Origin: Thermohalobaculum sp951813525
GTDB taxonomy: Bacteria; Pseudomonadota; Alphaproteobacteria; Rhodobacterales; Rhodobacteraceae
DNA length: 64,000 nt
Assembly: GCA_951813525.2 (NCBI GenBank)
Contig: CATOTJ020000004.1
Coordinates: 1 to 64,000, forward strand
Direction: 5' to 3'
The notes under the pieces are model-generated. The model searched no databases, was not told where the DNA came from, and saw nothing but the letters and a program-made list of their open reading frames with translations. The translations under genes and the position numbers were made by a program. Below are positions 8,888 to 17,779 of this stretch, piece by piece (position 1 is the first letter of the stretch; each line of letters begins with the position of its first letter).

Positions 8888-9580
8888 ATGACCGCGTTTC
8901 TGGGCCCTGAGGAATGGCAGGCGGTCCTTCTGTCCCTGAAAGTAGCTGCCTGGGCGACTGTGGCCAGCCTGCCCTTTGGGATCTTGGCCGCCCACGCCCT
9001 GGCCCGCTGGTCCTTTCCCGGCAAGACACTGCTGAACATGGCAGTGCATCTGCCGCTGGTTCTGCCACCGGTGGTCACGGGCTATCTGCTGCTGCTTGCC
9101 TTCGGACGCCAGGGCTGGTTGGGTGGCGCCCTGGCCGAAATCGGGGTCGTCTTCGCCTTTCACTGGACTGGCGCAGCGCTAGCCGCCGCCATCATGGCCT
9201 TTCCGCTAATGGTACGTGCCATACGGCTGTCGATCGAGGCGGTCGACCCCAAGCTAGAAGAAGCCGCTGCCACATTGGGCGCGCCCAGGCCCTGGATCTT
9301 CCTGACCGTCACTCTGCCGCTGATCCTGCCCGGCGTCATCGCCGGGGCTATCCTGGCCTTTGCCAAGGCCATCGGCGAGTTCGGTGCGACCATCACCTTC
9401 GTCTCGAACATCCCCGGTGAGACGCGCACCCTGCCTTCGGCCGTCTACGCTTTCCTGCAGGCCCCCAGCGGCGAGGACGCCGCGGTGCGCCTGGTCCTGG
9501 TTGCCATTGCCATCGCCATGGCGGCGCTGCTGCTCTCGGAATGGGTCGCACAGCGGGTGGCAAGGCGGGTAGGAAGCTGA
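8888..9580 (+). CDS. modB: molybdate ABC transporter permease
   Basis: A 230-residue inner-membrane protein with about five transmembrane segments and the binding-protein-dependent permease motif EEAAATLGAPRPWIFLTVTLPLILPG (EAA loop) near residues 122-147, which docks on ModC. I chose the ATG at 8888 (MTAFLGPEEW) because the 31 residues before it in the longer frame are hydrophilic and unlike any ModB. The gene lies 112 bp after modA. Confidence 0.92.
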   Translation: MTAFLGPEEWQAVLLSLKVAAWATVASLPFGILAAHALARWSFPGKTLLNMAVHLPLVLPPVVTGYLLLLAFGRQGWLGGALAEIGVVFAFHWTGAALAAAIMAFPLMVRAIRLSIEAVDPKLEEAAATLGAPRPWIFLTVTLPLILPGVIAGAILAFAKAIGEFGATITFVSNIPGETRTLPSAVYAFLQAPSGEDAAVRLVLVAIAIAMAALLLSEWVAQRVARRVGS

Positions 9581-9612
9581 TGATACCGCACACCGCACCG
9601 TCAGCAGCTGGC

Positions 9613-9628
9613 AGTTGTCAACTTTTAG
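9613..9628. promoter_or_regulatory. AGTTGTCAACT palindrome before modC
   Basis: The 11-bp perfect palindrome AGTTG-T-CAACT at 9613-9623 continues into TTTT. On the minus strand it reads AAAAGTTGACA, which equals one half of the AAAAGTTGA-N6-TCAACTTTT palindromes found before cysD, cysNC and fnlC. It sits between modB and modC. Only one half site is well conserved, so regulatory function is doubtful. Confidence 0.3.
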
Positions 9629-9644
9629 TCACGCTTGGGCTTTC

Positions 9645-10739
9645 ATGACCCTCTCAATAGCTCTCACCCATGCCTTCGGCGCCTTCACGTTAGATGCCAC
9701 CTTCCAGGCGCCGCCGGGGATCACGGTACTCTTTGGCCGCTCGGGGTCGGGCAAGACGACAATCGTTAACGCCGTGGCCGGGCTCCTGACACCGGACCGA
9801 GGCCGGATCGCGTTCGGGGAGAGGGTGTTGCTGGACACCGACACCGGCATTGCTCTACCGCCGCACCGGCGCGCGCTTGGCGTCATCTTTCAAGAGGGCC
9901 GGCTTTTTCCACATCTGAGCGTGAAGGCCAACTTGCTCTATGGACGGCGCTTTGCAAGGGGTCGAGCCCCCAGTGTGCATCTCGATCACGTGATCGAGAT
10001 GCTGGGGATCGGGCCGCTTCTGGCGCGCCGTCCGGGCCGGCTCTCGGGCGGTGAGAAACAGCGCGTCGCCATTGGCCGAGCGCTGCTGGCCGATCCCGAC
10101 CTGATCCTGGCCGACGAGCCTCTGGCCGCTCTGGATCAATCCCGCAAGGACGAGATCCTGCCCTACTTCGAGCGCCTGCGCGACGAGACGCCGGTCCCGG
10201 TCCTCTATGTCAGCCATTCTGAGCAGGAGGTCGCCCGGCTGGCCACCTGGGTCGTGGCGCTGAATCAAGGCCGGATCAGCGCCCAGGGCTCGGCAACCGA
10301 GATCTTGGGAGACCCCATGGTCACACCCGCCGGTGCGCGCGCCGCCGGCGCGCTGATCGAGGCCGAGGTCGCGGCACACCACGATGACGGGTTGACCGAA
10401 CTGGCCGCGGGCCCCGCCCGCCTGCTGGTGCCGAGGGTCGCCCAGGCGCCAGGCGCAGCCCTGCGCGTGCGCATCGCCGCCCAGGACGTGATCCTGGCGC
10501 GGGAGAGGCCGCAGGGGCTCTCAGCGCTAAACGTGCTGGCAGGCCAGGTGGCCGCGCTCCGTCCCGGCGAAGGGCCGGGCACGATTGTCTCGGTCACGAC
10601 ACTGGCAGGCACCGTACTGGCGCGCATCACCGGGCGCTCGGCGGCAGCCCTCGAGTTGGCCCCGGGCGTTGCATGCCACGTCATCATTAAGACGCTCTCT
10701 ATCGCTCCGGGCGATGTCGGGCGGATCAACAGAACATAG
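9645..10739 (+). CDS. modC: molybdate ABC transporter ATP-binding protein
   Basis: A 364-residue ATPase: Walker A GRSGSGKTT (about residues 33-41), ABC signature LSGGEKQRVAIGRALL, Walker B DLILADEPLAALD, switch His in YVSHSEQEV, and a C-terminal MOP/TOBE-like molybdate-sensing domain (SALNVLAGQVAALRPGEG onward). I start it at the ATG at 9645 (MTLSIALTH), not at the upstream TTG. It energises ModB. The gene completes modABC, with 64 bp between it and modB. Confidence 0.93.
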   Translation: MTLSIALTHAFGAFTLDATFQAPPGITVLFGRSGSGKTTIVNAVAGLLTPDRGRIAFGERVLLDTDTGIALPPHRRALGVIFQEGRLFPHLSVKANLLYGRRFARGRAPSVHLDHVIEMLGIGPLLARRPGRLSGGEKQRVAIGRALLADPDLILADEPLAALDQSRKDEILPYFERLRDETPVPVLYVSHSEQEVARLATWVVALNQGRISAQGSATEILGDPMVTPAGARAAGALIEAEVAAHHDDGLTELAAGPARLLVPRVAQAPGAALRVRIAAQDVILARERPQGLSALNVLAGQVAALRPGEGPGTIVSVTTLAGTVLARITGRSAAALELAPGVACHVIIKTLSIAPGDVGRINRT

Positions 10740-11653
10740 CCCCGGCTTTGCGATCTGATCCGGTAAGGGCCGCTAGCGGAATCGAAAGCACACGCGTTAT
10801 TGTTGAGGAAGGGTCTGGCGGATAGAGAGATCCGGCAGCAGACCGAACATCAGACAGGCTAACGGACAGGCAATGACCGACGGACAAATCCTTCTGACCG
10901 GTGGCGCCGGCTATATAGGCAGCCATGTCGCCGTGGCGTTGGCTGAGCAAGGCCTAACCCCGGTGATCCTGGACAATTTCACCAATGCCAAGCCCTCGGT
11001 AATCGGCCGGCTCGAGCAGATCACGGGCGGGCCGGTGACCTGTGAGGAGGCCGACATCCTGGATCGGGCCGCGCTCGATGACGTCTTCACGCGCTATCCT
11101 ATCCGTGCAGTAATCCATTTGGCGGCACTCAAAGCGGTGGGCGAGTCGGTTGAGCGGCCGCTGGACTATTTCCAGACCAATATATCGGGCCTAATCGGGC
11201 TGATGCAGGCGATGACCAAGGCAAATGTTTTCCAACTGGTCTTTTCGTCCAGCGCCACCGTCTATGGCGAGGCGCAGATCGTGCCGACGCCCGAGACGGC
11301 CCCGCTCCGCCACACCAGCCCTTACGCTTATACCAAGATCGCCTGCGAGCAGATCCTCGAACAAGCCGGGGCTGCGGATAGCCGCTGGGCGATTGGGCGG
11401 CTGAGATATTTCAACCCAGTTGGGGCGCATCCCTCGGGCCTGATCGGCGAGGACCCGAACCAGCGCCCCAACAACCTGATGCCGCTGATCGCCAAGGTGG
11501 CTGCCGGTGAGATGACTGAAATCCAGGTCTTCGGCGACGATTACCCGACTCCCGACGGCACCGGCGTGCGCGATTACATCCATGTCAGTGACCTCGCCGA
11601 GGGTCACGTTAAATCGCTGACCGCCCTGGACGCCACGGGGACGAGCCATCTAG

Positions 11654-12492
11654 GGTCCGTGGACAATCAGGATTCCCATTTGATCTGATTTCTGATTCAA
11701 ACTTTCGAAACGGAGGTTTGAATGAACGAGCAGCGGTTTGTGGTGACAGATGTTTTGTGGCAGCGGCTTGAACCCCACCTTCCAGGCAAAGCCAGCGACA
11801 GCGGCGTGACCGCGAAGAATAACCGGCTGTTTGTGGAGGCTGTGTTCTGGCGTGTGCGCACGGGGTCACCGTGGCGTGACCTGCCGCCCGCTTTTGGAAA
11901 TTGGAACAGCCAGTTCCGGCGCTTCCGGCGATGGGCCAAAGCAGGTGTTTTCGAGAGTCTTTTCAAGGCGGTGAGTGATGACCCCGACCTTGAATATGCG
12001 CTTATCGATGGCACCATTGTTCAGGTTCACCAGAAAGCCACCGGCGCAAAAGGGGGGCTCAGGCTCAGGCCATCGGACGCTCGCGTGGCGGGCTGACGAC
12101 CAAGATCGTAGCGCTGGTCGATGCGCTTGGGAACCTGGTGCGGTTCCTGCTTCTGCCGGGACAGGCGCACGATATGAAGGGTGTCGCGCCGCTGATCAAA
12201 GATGTTTCGTTCGATGCCCTGCTCGCGGACAGGGCATTTGACGCGAATTGGCTGCTGAAAGAACTCGATGCGCGCGGCGCAACCGCCGTGATCCCGCCTA
12301 AGGGCAATCGAAAGATAAAGCGCGCCTACGACATTGAGGTCTACAAATGGCGGCATCTCGTCGAAAACTACTTCGCAAAGATAAAGGAATTCAGAGGCAT
12401 AGCCACGCGGTACGACAAAACTGATTGCAGCTACGCCGCCTGCTGGAACCTCGCTGCTGCGCTCATCGCGTCAAGATGAATGTCCACAGACC
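11654..12492 (+). mobile_element. IS5-family (IS427-group-like) element inside galE
   Basis: An 839-bp element with terminal inverted repeats GGTC(C/T)GTGGACA at 11654-11665 and 12481-12492. It is flanked by the direct repeat CTAG (11650-11653 and 12493-12496); IS427-type elements favour this target. Excision in silico restores galE. It carries one transposase in two overlapping frames. Confidence 0.93.
11722..12479 (+). CDS. IS5-family transposase made by -1 frameshifting (orfA/orfB)
   Basis: orfA (11722-12096) encodes the N-terminal part through ALIDGTIVQVHQKATGAKGG, with the first catalytic Asp. The rest (TKIVALVDALGN ... DRAFDANWL ... VYKWRHLVENYFAKIKEFRGIATRYDKT ... LIASR) lies in the -1 frame. 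The switch site is the run AAAAGGGGGG near 12046-12056. A -1 slip there gives KGGAQAQAIGRSRGGLTTKIV, the expected family sequence. DDE residues are all present in the combined product, so the element may be active. Confidence 0.85.
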
Positions 12493-12900
12493 CTAGTGAA
12501 TCTGGGCACCGGGCGTGGTCATTCGGTCATGGAAATGATCGCCGCTTATCGGCGCGCCTGCAATCACCCGCTACCCTACCGTGTAGTCCCGCGCCGGTCA
12601 GGCGACGTGCCAGTCTATCTGGCCAATCCTTCGAAGGCCGCTCAGGTGTTGGATTTCCGCACCATCCGCGATCTCGACGAGATGTGTCAAAGTTCCTGGA
12701 ACTGGATCCAGACGGGGGCGGGGCAGGCCTGATCGCAGCCGCCACATTCCGAGACGGCTCATGACCGGTCCTGAGATGTTATCAGCGGTTCACCGGCTCC
12801 TAGCATCGAGCGAATAACCACCTTCATCGAAGAGTCATTGTGCCTACACTGGCCCTGTGGCAGAGCCTGCGTGGGAAACGGAAAGAAACGAAGGTCTTCG

Positions 12901-13071
12901 ATGCGTATTGCTATGATCGGCACGGGGTATGTCGGGCTTGTGTCTGGCGTGTGCTTTTCGGATTTCGGACACGAGGTGGTCTGCGTCGACAACGACGCCA
13001 ACAAGATTGCCAAGCTGAAGGCGGACGAGGCTGCAGCCGCTGGCTTTGCCTATACCGGTGTCGGGCGTTGA
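12901..13071 (+). pseudogene. ugd: UDP-glucose 6-dehydrogenase remnant with a large internal deletion
   Basis: The frame starts like a normal Ugd (MRIAMIGTGYVGLVSGVCFSDFGHEVVCVDND, the NAD-binding fold) but after KIAKLKA it jumps to DEAAAAGFAYTGVGR, the typical C-terminal tail of alphaproteobacterial Ugd proteins, and stops. A protein usually near 430-440 residues is reduced to 56. The reading frame and the stop codon, which overlaps the next start (TGATG), survive. The product cannot oxidise UDP-glucose. I infer a single in-frame deletion that left the downstream epimerase intact. Confidence 0.85.
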
Positions 13072-14096
13072 TGTCAGAGGGCGCAGAGCGCATCTTCATC
13101 ACCGGCACGGCCGGGTTCATCGGCTTTCACCTTGCACGTCTGCTGGCGGCCGAAGGCTACCGTGTGCACGGTTTTGACGGGATGACCGACTACTACGACG
13201 TGGCGTTGAAGACACGCCGACACGGCATCCTGAAACAGGGCCCGAGTTTCTCAGCGACTGAAGCCATGCTGGAGGACCGCGCCGCACTGGACCGGGCCGT
13301 AGATGATTTCGCGCCGGATGTGATCGTGCACCTGGCCGGTCAGGCCGGGGTCCGCTACAGCCTGGAGGCGCCAGCCTCTTACGTGGACACCAATGTCGTC
13401 GGAACCTTCAACGTGATGGAGGCGGCTCGGCGACAGGCTGTGCGTCACCTAATGATGGCGTCAACCTCATCGGTTTATGGCGCAAACCAAAAAATGCCGT
13501 TTGCCGAGATCGATGCGGCCGATACGCCGCTGACGATCTACGCGGCGACCAAGAAGGCAACCGAGGCGATGGGCCACGCATATGCCCACCTATGGGATCT
13601 GCCGACGACGATGTTCCGGTTCTTTACGGTCTATGGCCCCTGGGGGCGACCGGACATGGCGCTTTTCAGCTTTACCGAGGCGATCTTGGCCGGGCGGCCG
13701 ATCGATATCTACAACAACGGCCAGATGTGGCGCGATTTCACCTATGTCGACGATCTGGTGCGCGGTATTCGGTTGCTGATGGATGCGACACCTCTACGAC
13801 CCAACAGCCTGAACGAGATTGAGAATGGCGACAGCCTGTCGCCGGTGGCGCCGTTTAGGACCGTCAATATTGGCAACTCACAGAAGGTACTGCTGCTGGA
13901 TTTCATCGAAGCTATTGAAGAGGCATTAGGGGTCGCAGCGGTGCGGCATTATCTGCCAATGCAGAAAGGTGAAGTGACCGCGACCTGGGCGGATGCGGCG
14001 TTGTTGCAGCGTCTAACCAAGTATCGCCCCGAGACCGGATATCGAGAAGGCGTTGCCCGGTTTGTCGCGTGGTTCCGGGATTACTACGGGCATTGA
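13071..14096 (+). CDS. NAD-dependent epimerase, UDP-glucuronate 4-epimerase type
   Basis: A 341-residue extended short-chain dehydrogenase: NAD-binding ITGTAGFIGFHLA near residues 9-21, catalytic ASTSSVYGAN, and the YxxxK motif in TIYAATKKATEAMG. VYGPWGRPDMALFSFTEAILAGRPIDIYNNGQMWRDFTYVDDL is the signature of LpsL/Cap1J-type UDP-glucuronate 4-epimerases, giving UDP-galacturonate. I chose the ATG at 13071, which overlaps the ugd-remnant stop. The neighbouring source of UDP-glucuronate (ugd) is destroyed, so substrate must come from elsewhere. Confidence 0.85.
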   Translation: MSEGAERIFITGTAGFIGFHLARLLAAEGYRVHGFDGMTDYYDVALKTRRHGILKQGPSFSATEAMLEDRAALDRAVDDFAPDVIVHLAGQAGVRYSLEAPASYVDTNVVGTFNVMEAARRQAVRHLMMASTSSVYGANQKMPFAEIDAADTPLTIYAATKKATEAMGHAYAHLWDLPTTMFRFFTVYGPWGRPDMALFSFTEAILAGRPIDIYNNGQMWRDFTYVDDLVRGIRLLMDATPLRPNSLNEIENGDSLSPVAPFRTVNIGNSQKVLLLDFIEAIEEALGVAAVRHYLPMQKGEVTATWADAALLQRLTKYRPETGYREGVARFVAWFRDYYGH

Positions 14097-14311
14097 GTCG
14101 TTGGAGTGCCGATGGCCTGATCGGTAAAGTGGTGCAGTGCTTCAAGGAACAATCAGCCGTCCTGGGCCATCGTACCCCGCATCAATAGATAGGCCTGGAA
14201 CACTTCCAGTATAAGTTCCCAATCCGCATCGGTTTATTAGTGGACATCGCGGACCCTCCATTCCAGTCGGGAATCGTCAAACAGTCACATAAGTCAACTC
14301 GTCCACACGAA

Positions 14312-16249
14312 CTATCCCTCTCCGTCCAGCCAGGCAATGATCTCATCGGCCAGGACCTCGGCGTCCTTTGTCCCGCCCTCCAGAACGATCTCGGCGGCCT
14401 CCGGGGCCTCGTAATCGCTGTCGATGCCGGTGAAGTTCTTCAGCTCGCCCGCGCGGGCCTTGGCATACAATCCCTTGGGATCGCGCGCCTCGCAGACTTC
14501 CAGCGGTGTATCGACAAAGACCTCGACGAATTCGCCGTCATCCATCAGGTCGCGTGCCATGGCGCGTTCCGAGCGGAACGGCGAGATGAAGGACGTCAGC
14601 ACGATCAGCCCGGCATCGGTCATCAGGCGGGCCACCTCGGCGACGCGGCGGATGTTTTCCACCCGATCGTGGTCGGTGAACCCCAGATCCTTGTTCAGCC
14701 CGTGGCGCACGTTGTCGCCGTCCAGCAGATACGTGCGCTTGCCCCTGGCCGCCAGTTTCTGCTCGACGATGTCAGCGATCGTGGACTTGCCGGACCCCGA
14801 GAACCCGGTGAACCACAGAACCTGTGGCGTCTGGCCAAAGGCCCGGGCACGCGCGGCCTTGTCGACCTTCATCTCGTGCCATTCGATGTTCGAAGCGCGC
14901 CTCAGCGCGAAATCGATGGTGCCCGCGCCGACAGTCGCATTGGTGAACCGGTCGATCAGCACGAAGGCCCCGGTGGCGCGGTTCAGCGCATACGGGTCGA
15001 AGGCCACCGGGCGATCCAGCGCCAGCTTGCAATAGCCGACCTCGTTCAGAACCAGGGTCTTGGCAGCCATGCTTTCCAGTGTGTTCACATCGATGCGGTG
15101 CACCAGATCGGTAACCTGGGCTGTAGCGGACGCGGTGGTGAAGCGGACCTGATAGGTCCGTTCCGGCAACAAGGCTTCCTCGTCCATCCAGACGATGTGG
15201 GCGGCGAACTGATCGGCCACGGTGGGCGCATCGTCGCCCTGCCCGATACTCAGCACATCACCGCGCGAGATATCGATCTCGTCGGCCAGGCAGATCGTCA
15301 CCGACCGGCCCGCGCCCGCGCTGTCCACATCACCTGATGGTGCCACGATGCGCGTGACCCGGCTGGTTCGCCCGGTCAGCGCGGCGGTGACAACGTCCCC
15401 CACATGCACGCGCCCCGACGCGATGGTCCCGGCAAAGCCGCGGAAATCCAGTGTAGGTCGGTTGACCCATTGCACCGGCATGCGGAACGGTTTGCCGTCT
15501 GCGCCACGCTCGACCTCGATGGTCTCCAGTAGGCCCATCAGGGTCGGCCCATCGTACCAAGGAGTGTTGTCCTGGCCCGCTTGGTCCTGGCTGGAAAACA
15601 CGTTCTCGCCAGTCAAGGCACTCAGCGGAATGGCCCGGATATCCGGCAGGTCCAGGCCCTCGGCAAAGGCGCGATATTCAGCTTCGATCTCGTCGAACGT
15701 GCCCTGGTCCCAGTCGATCAGGTCCATCTTGTTGACCGCCAGCACCACGTGGCGGATGCCCAACAACGAGACGATGAAGGAATGGCGCCGCGTCTGGGTC
15801 AGCACGCCCTTGCGAGCATCGATCAAGATCACGGCCAGATCGGCGGTCGAGGCCCCAGTCGCCATGTTGCGGGTGTATTGCTCGTGACCCGGCGTGTCGG
15901 CGGCGATGAACTTGCGCTTGTCGGTCTCGAAGAAGCGATAGGCGACATCGATCGTGATGCCCTGCTCGCGCTCGGCCTGCAGCCCGTCGACCAACAGCGC
16001 CAGGTCGACGTTTTCGCCCTGCGTACCATAGCGTCTTGATTCCGCTTCGGCCGCGCCCAGTTGGTCCTCGAAGACCGACTTTGAATCGTACAGCAGTCGG
16101 CCCAGCAGGGTTGACTTGCCGTCATCGACCGACCCGCAGGTCAGAAAGCGCAGCTGGTCCTTGGCCTCCTGGGCGTCCAGATAGGCGTCGATGTCGATAT
16201 CGGCGCGGGCGGCAAGGCCTTCGGCCAGTTCGGTGGGAGAGGTGCTCAT
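14312..16249 (-). CDS. cysNC: bifunctional sulfate adenylyltransferase subunit 1 / adenylylsulfate kinase
   Basis: A 645-residue fusion. Residues ~30-450 form the EF-Tu-like GTPase CysN: P-loop CGSVDDGKST, ADTPGHEQYTRN, and NKMD. Residues ~477-645 form APS kinase CysC: P-loop TGFSGSGKST at ~481-490, then DGDNVRHGLNKDLGF and the lid/Arg region ISPFRSERAMAR. With CysD it makes APS and then PAPS from sulfate and ATP. Since no sulfate-reduction genes are nearby but a sulfotransferase lies in the polysaccharide cluster, PAPS probably serves sulfation. It follows cysD after a 109-bp gap that holds a palindrome and a hairpin. Confidence 0.95.
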   Translation of the reverse strand: MSTSPTELAEGLAARADIDIDAYLDAQEAKDQLRFLTCGSVDDGKSTLLGRLLYDSKSVFEDQLGAAEAESRRYGTQGENVDLALLVDGLQAEREQGITIDVAYRFFETDKRKFIAADTPGHEQYTRNMATGASTADLAVILIDARKGVLTQTRRHSFIVSLLGIRHVVLAVNKMDLIDWDQGTFDEIEAEYRAFAEGLDLPDIRAIPLSALTGENVFSSQDQAGQDNTPWYDGPTLMGLLETIEVERGADGKPFRMPVQWVNRPTLDFRGFAGTIASGRVHVGDVVTAALTGRTSRVTRIVAPSGDVDSAGAGRSVTICLADEIDISRGDVLSIGQGDDAPTVADQFAAHIVWMDEEALLPERTYQVRFTTASATAQVTDLVHRIDVNTLESMAAKTLVLNEVGYCKLALDRPVAFDPYALNRATGAFVLIDRFTNATVGAGTIDFALRRASNIEWHEMKVDKAARARAFGQTPQVLWFTGFSGSGKSTIADIVEQKLAARGKRTYLLDGDNVRHGLNKDLGFTDHDRVENIRRVAEVARLMTDAGLIVLTSFISPFRSERAMARDLMDDGEFVEVFVDTPLEVCEARDPKGLYAKARAGELKNFTGIDSDYEAPEAAEIVLEGGTKDAEVLADEIIAWLDGEG

Positions 16250-16285
16250 GAGAAGCTCCGGGCAGGGGGGATGGCCGGGTGGGTC

Positions 16286-16310
16286 AAAAAGTTGACACCT
16301 TTCAACCTTT
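16286..16310. promoter_or_regulatory. palindromic operator candidate between cysD and cysNC
   Basis: AAAAAGTTGA-N6-TCAACCTTT (starting at 16286) is a close match to the palindrome upstream of cysD at 17454. It lies 37 bp upstream of the cysNC start codon. See the shared-motif finding. Confidence 0.55.
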
Positions 16311-16311
16311 C

Positions 16312-16344
16312 CCCGCCCTCATGCAGCCCGAAGGGCGGTGGGGC
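16312..16344 (-). terminator. GC-rich hairpin between cysD and cysNC
   Basis: CCCGCCCT and its near-complement AGGGCGGTGGG can pair around a loop of about 12 bases. It lies just after the cysD stop in the direction of transcription and before the palindrome. There is no U-tract, so it could be a processing or attenuation element rather than a true terminator. Confidence 0.35.
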
Positions 16345-16358
16345 ACGCAAGACTCCCA

Positions 16359-17294
16359 TCAGAAATACCCCTCCTGCTTTTTCTTCTCCATCGACCCGAT
16401 CTGATCATGGTCGATTGCCCGGCCCTCGCGTTCCGACCCGCGGCTGGCCAGCAGCTCCAGGATAATTTCGGGCACGGTACTGGCGTTGGAAAAGACACCA
16501 CCTGTCAGCGGATAGCAGCCCAGCGTACGGAAGCGAACCATGCGCATCTCGGGCGCGCGCGCGTCCAGCGGCATGCGATCGTCGTCGACCATGATTATCT
16601 GGCCGTCATGGGCTACCACCGGGCGCTCAGCCGCAAAGTAGAGCGGCACCAGCGGAATATTCTCGCGGTGGATGTACTGCCAGATGTCCAGTTCGGTCCA
16701 GTTCGAGATCGGGAATGCCCGCACGCTTTCGCCCGGCGCGATGGCCGTATTGTAGAGGTTCCAAAGCTCGGGGCGCTGGGCCTTGGGATCCCAGCGGTGG
16801 TTCTTGGACCGGAAGGAAAACACCCGTTCCTTGGCGCGGGATTTCTCCTCGTCCCGGCGGGCCCCGCCAAAGGCCGCGTCGAACTTGTGGGCGTCCAGCG
16901 CCTGTTTCAGCGCCTGAGTCTTCATGATGTCGGTGTGCAGTTTCGAGCCGGACGCAAACGGGTTGATGCCCTTGTCGACCCCTTCCTGATTGATGTGCAC
17001 GATCAGGTCGAAGCCGTGTTCCTTGGCCATGTTGTCGCGAAACTCGGTCATCGCCCGGAACTTCCAGGTCGTGTCCACATGCAACAGCGGAAAGGGTAGA
17101 CGGCCCGGCGCGAACGCCTTCAGCGCCAGGTGCAGCATGACCGCACTGTCCTTGCCGATGGAGTACAGCATCACCGGATTGCGGAATTCGGCCGCGACCT
17201 CGCGGATAATGTGAATTGCCTCGGATTCCAGCCGGTCCAGATGGCCAAAGGCCGGGGCTGGCGGGGTCTCCGGAGCAATCGCAGGGGCAGACAT
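16359..17294 (-). CDS. cysD: sulfate adenylyltransferase subunit 2
   Basis: A 311-residue PP-loop ATPase: MLYSIGKDSAVMLHLALKAF (SxGKDS loop near 45-50), LLHVDTTWKFRAMTEFRD, and AAFGGARRDEEKSRAKERVFSFR, all hallmark CysD regions. It activates sulfate to APS with CysN. A proline/alanine-rich N-terminal extension (MSAPAIAPETPPAPAFGHLDRLE) precedes the conserved core; an alternative internal start is unlikely because no later ATG precedes the core. Its upstream region carries the best copy of the shared palindrome, 160 bp before the start. Confidence 0.95.
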   Translation of the reverse strand: MSAPAIAPETPPAPAFGHLDRLESEAIHIIREVAAEFRNPVMLYSIGKDSAVMLHLALKAFAPGRLPFPLLHVDTTWKFRAMTEFRDNMAKEHGFDLIVHINQEGVDKGINPFASGSKLHTDIMKTQALKQALDAHKFDAAFGGARRDEEKSRAKERVFSFRSKNHRWDPKAQRPELWNLYNTAIAPGESVRAFPISNWTELDIWQYIHRENIPLVPLYFAAERPVVAHDGQIIMVDDDRMPLDARAPEMRMVRFRTLGCYPLTGGVFSNASTVPEIILELLASRGSEREGRAIDHDQIGSMEKKKQEGYF

Positions 17295-17453
17295 GAACGC
17301 TCTCCCATGAACGTAAGATACCGGTCGGCCTGGCAGGAGCCTGTCACGGCGCGAAATAGAGCGTCAGCAGACGGGCGTAAAGCGGAATATGACCAAAGAA
17401 CTGGAACCACCAGGAAACGGCATCCCGCTCAGTCAAACCTGCTCGCCTTTCCA

Positions 17454-17477
17454 AAAAGTTGACAGCTATCAACTTTT
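17454..17477. promoter_or_regulatory. perfect inverted repeat AAAAGTTGA-N6-TCAACTTTT upstream of cysD
   Basis: Two perfect 9-bp arms separated by CAGCTA lie 160 bp before the cysD start. The size and symmetry suit a dimeric DNA-binding regulator. Related copies lie at 16286, 48133 and 48210, and a half copy at 9613. Confidence 0.6.
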
Positions 17478-17565
17478 GTGGGGCAGGGCACGGTATAAAC
17501 CGCTCGTCAACCATTCCCCGCCAAGGATCGCGCCGGTTTTAGACAAATTCGGGAGGTTGCACGTC

Positions 17566-17768
17566 ATGGCACGGCGAAACATGTCACGATCCGGCCCGAC
17601 CAAGATCCTGTCCGTCTTTGGCACCCGGCTCGAGGCGATCAAGAGGGTCCCCGTGGTCCGGGCCCTCTCCGTCCTGCCAGGGATCTCAGCACCGATTTGT
17701 TTGACAGGCCAGCACGGTGAAATTCTGGAGTAGGTGACGGATCTGTTCGGTATCAGGTCCGCGGCCTG
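17566..17768 (+). pseudogene. wecB: remnant of a UDP-N-acetylglucosamine 2-epimerase gene
   Basis: The frame reads KILSVFGTRLEAIKRVPVVR and then ICLTGQHGEILE, stop, VTDLFGIRSAA, stop. This follows the N-terminus of non-hydrolysing UDP-GlcNAc 2-epimerases (FGTRPEAIKMAPVV, TGQHREMLDQVLDLFGIRPD) for about 65 residues. A TAG sits where a Gln codon is expected, and similarity ends after the second stop. Only the first sixth of the gene is left. Confidence 0.72.
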
Positions 17769-17779
17769 ACATCGTTGCT

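Larger units (their letters stand above)
10873..12732 (+). pseudogene. galE: UDP-glucose 4-epimerase, split by an IS5-family element
   Basis: The 5' part (10873-11653) encodes the NAD-binding GGAGYIGSH, the catalytic SSSATVYG and the YxxxK motif YAYTK. The 3' part (12497-12732) continues VNLGTGRGHSVMEMI to NWIQTGAGQA. Removing bases 11654-12492 and one copy of the duplicated CTAG restores the frame exactly (GTSHL joined to VNLGTG). Interconversion of UDP-glucose and UDP-galactose is therefore lost from this locus. The split looks recent, because neither half shows other damage. Confidence 0.93.

Noticed and set aside
12840..14096. A 418-codon open frame that seems to fuse a basic N-terminus to the epimerase
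   Set aside because: The first 77 codons are the ugd remnant read out of frame. The epimerase starts at the ATG at 13071, which opens with the NAD-binding motif after a few residues.
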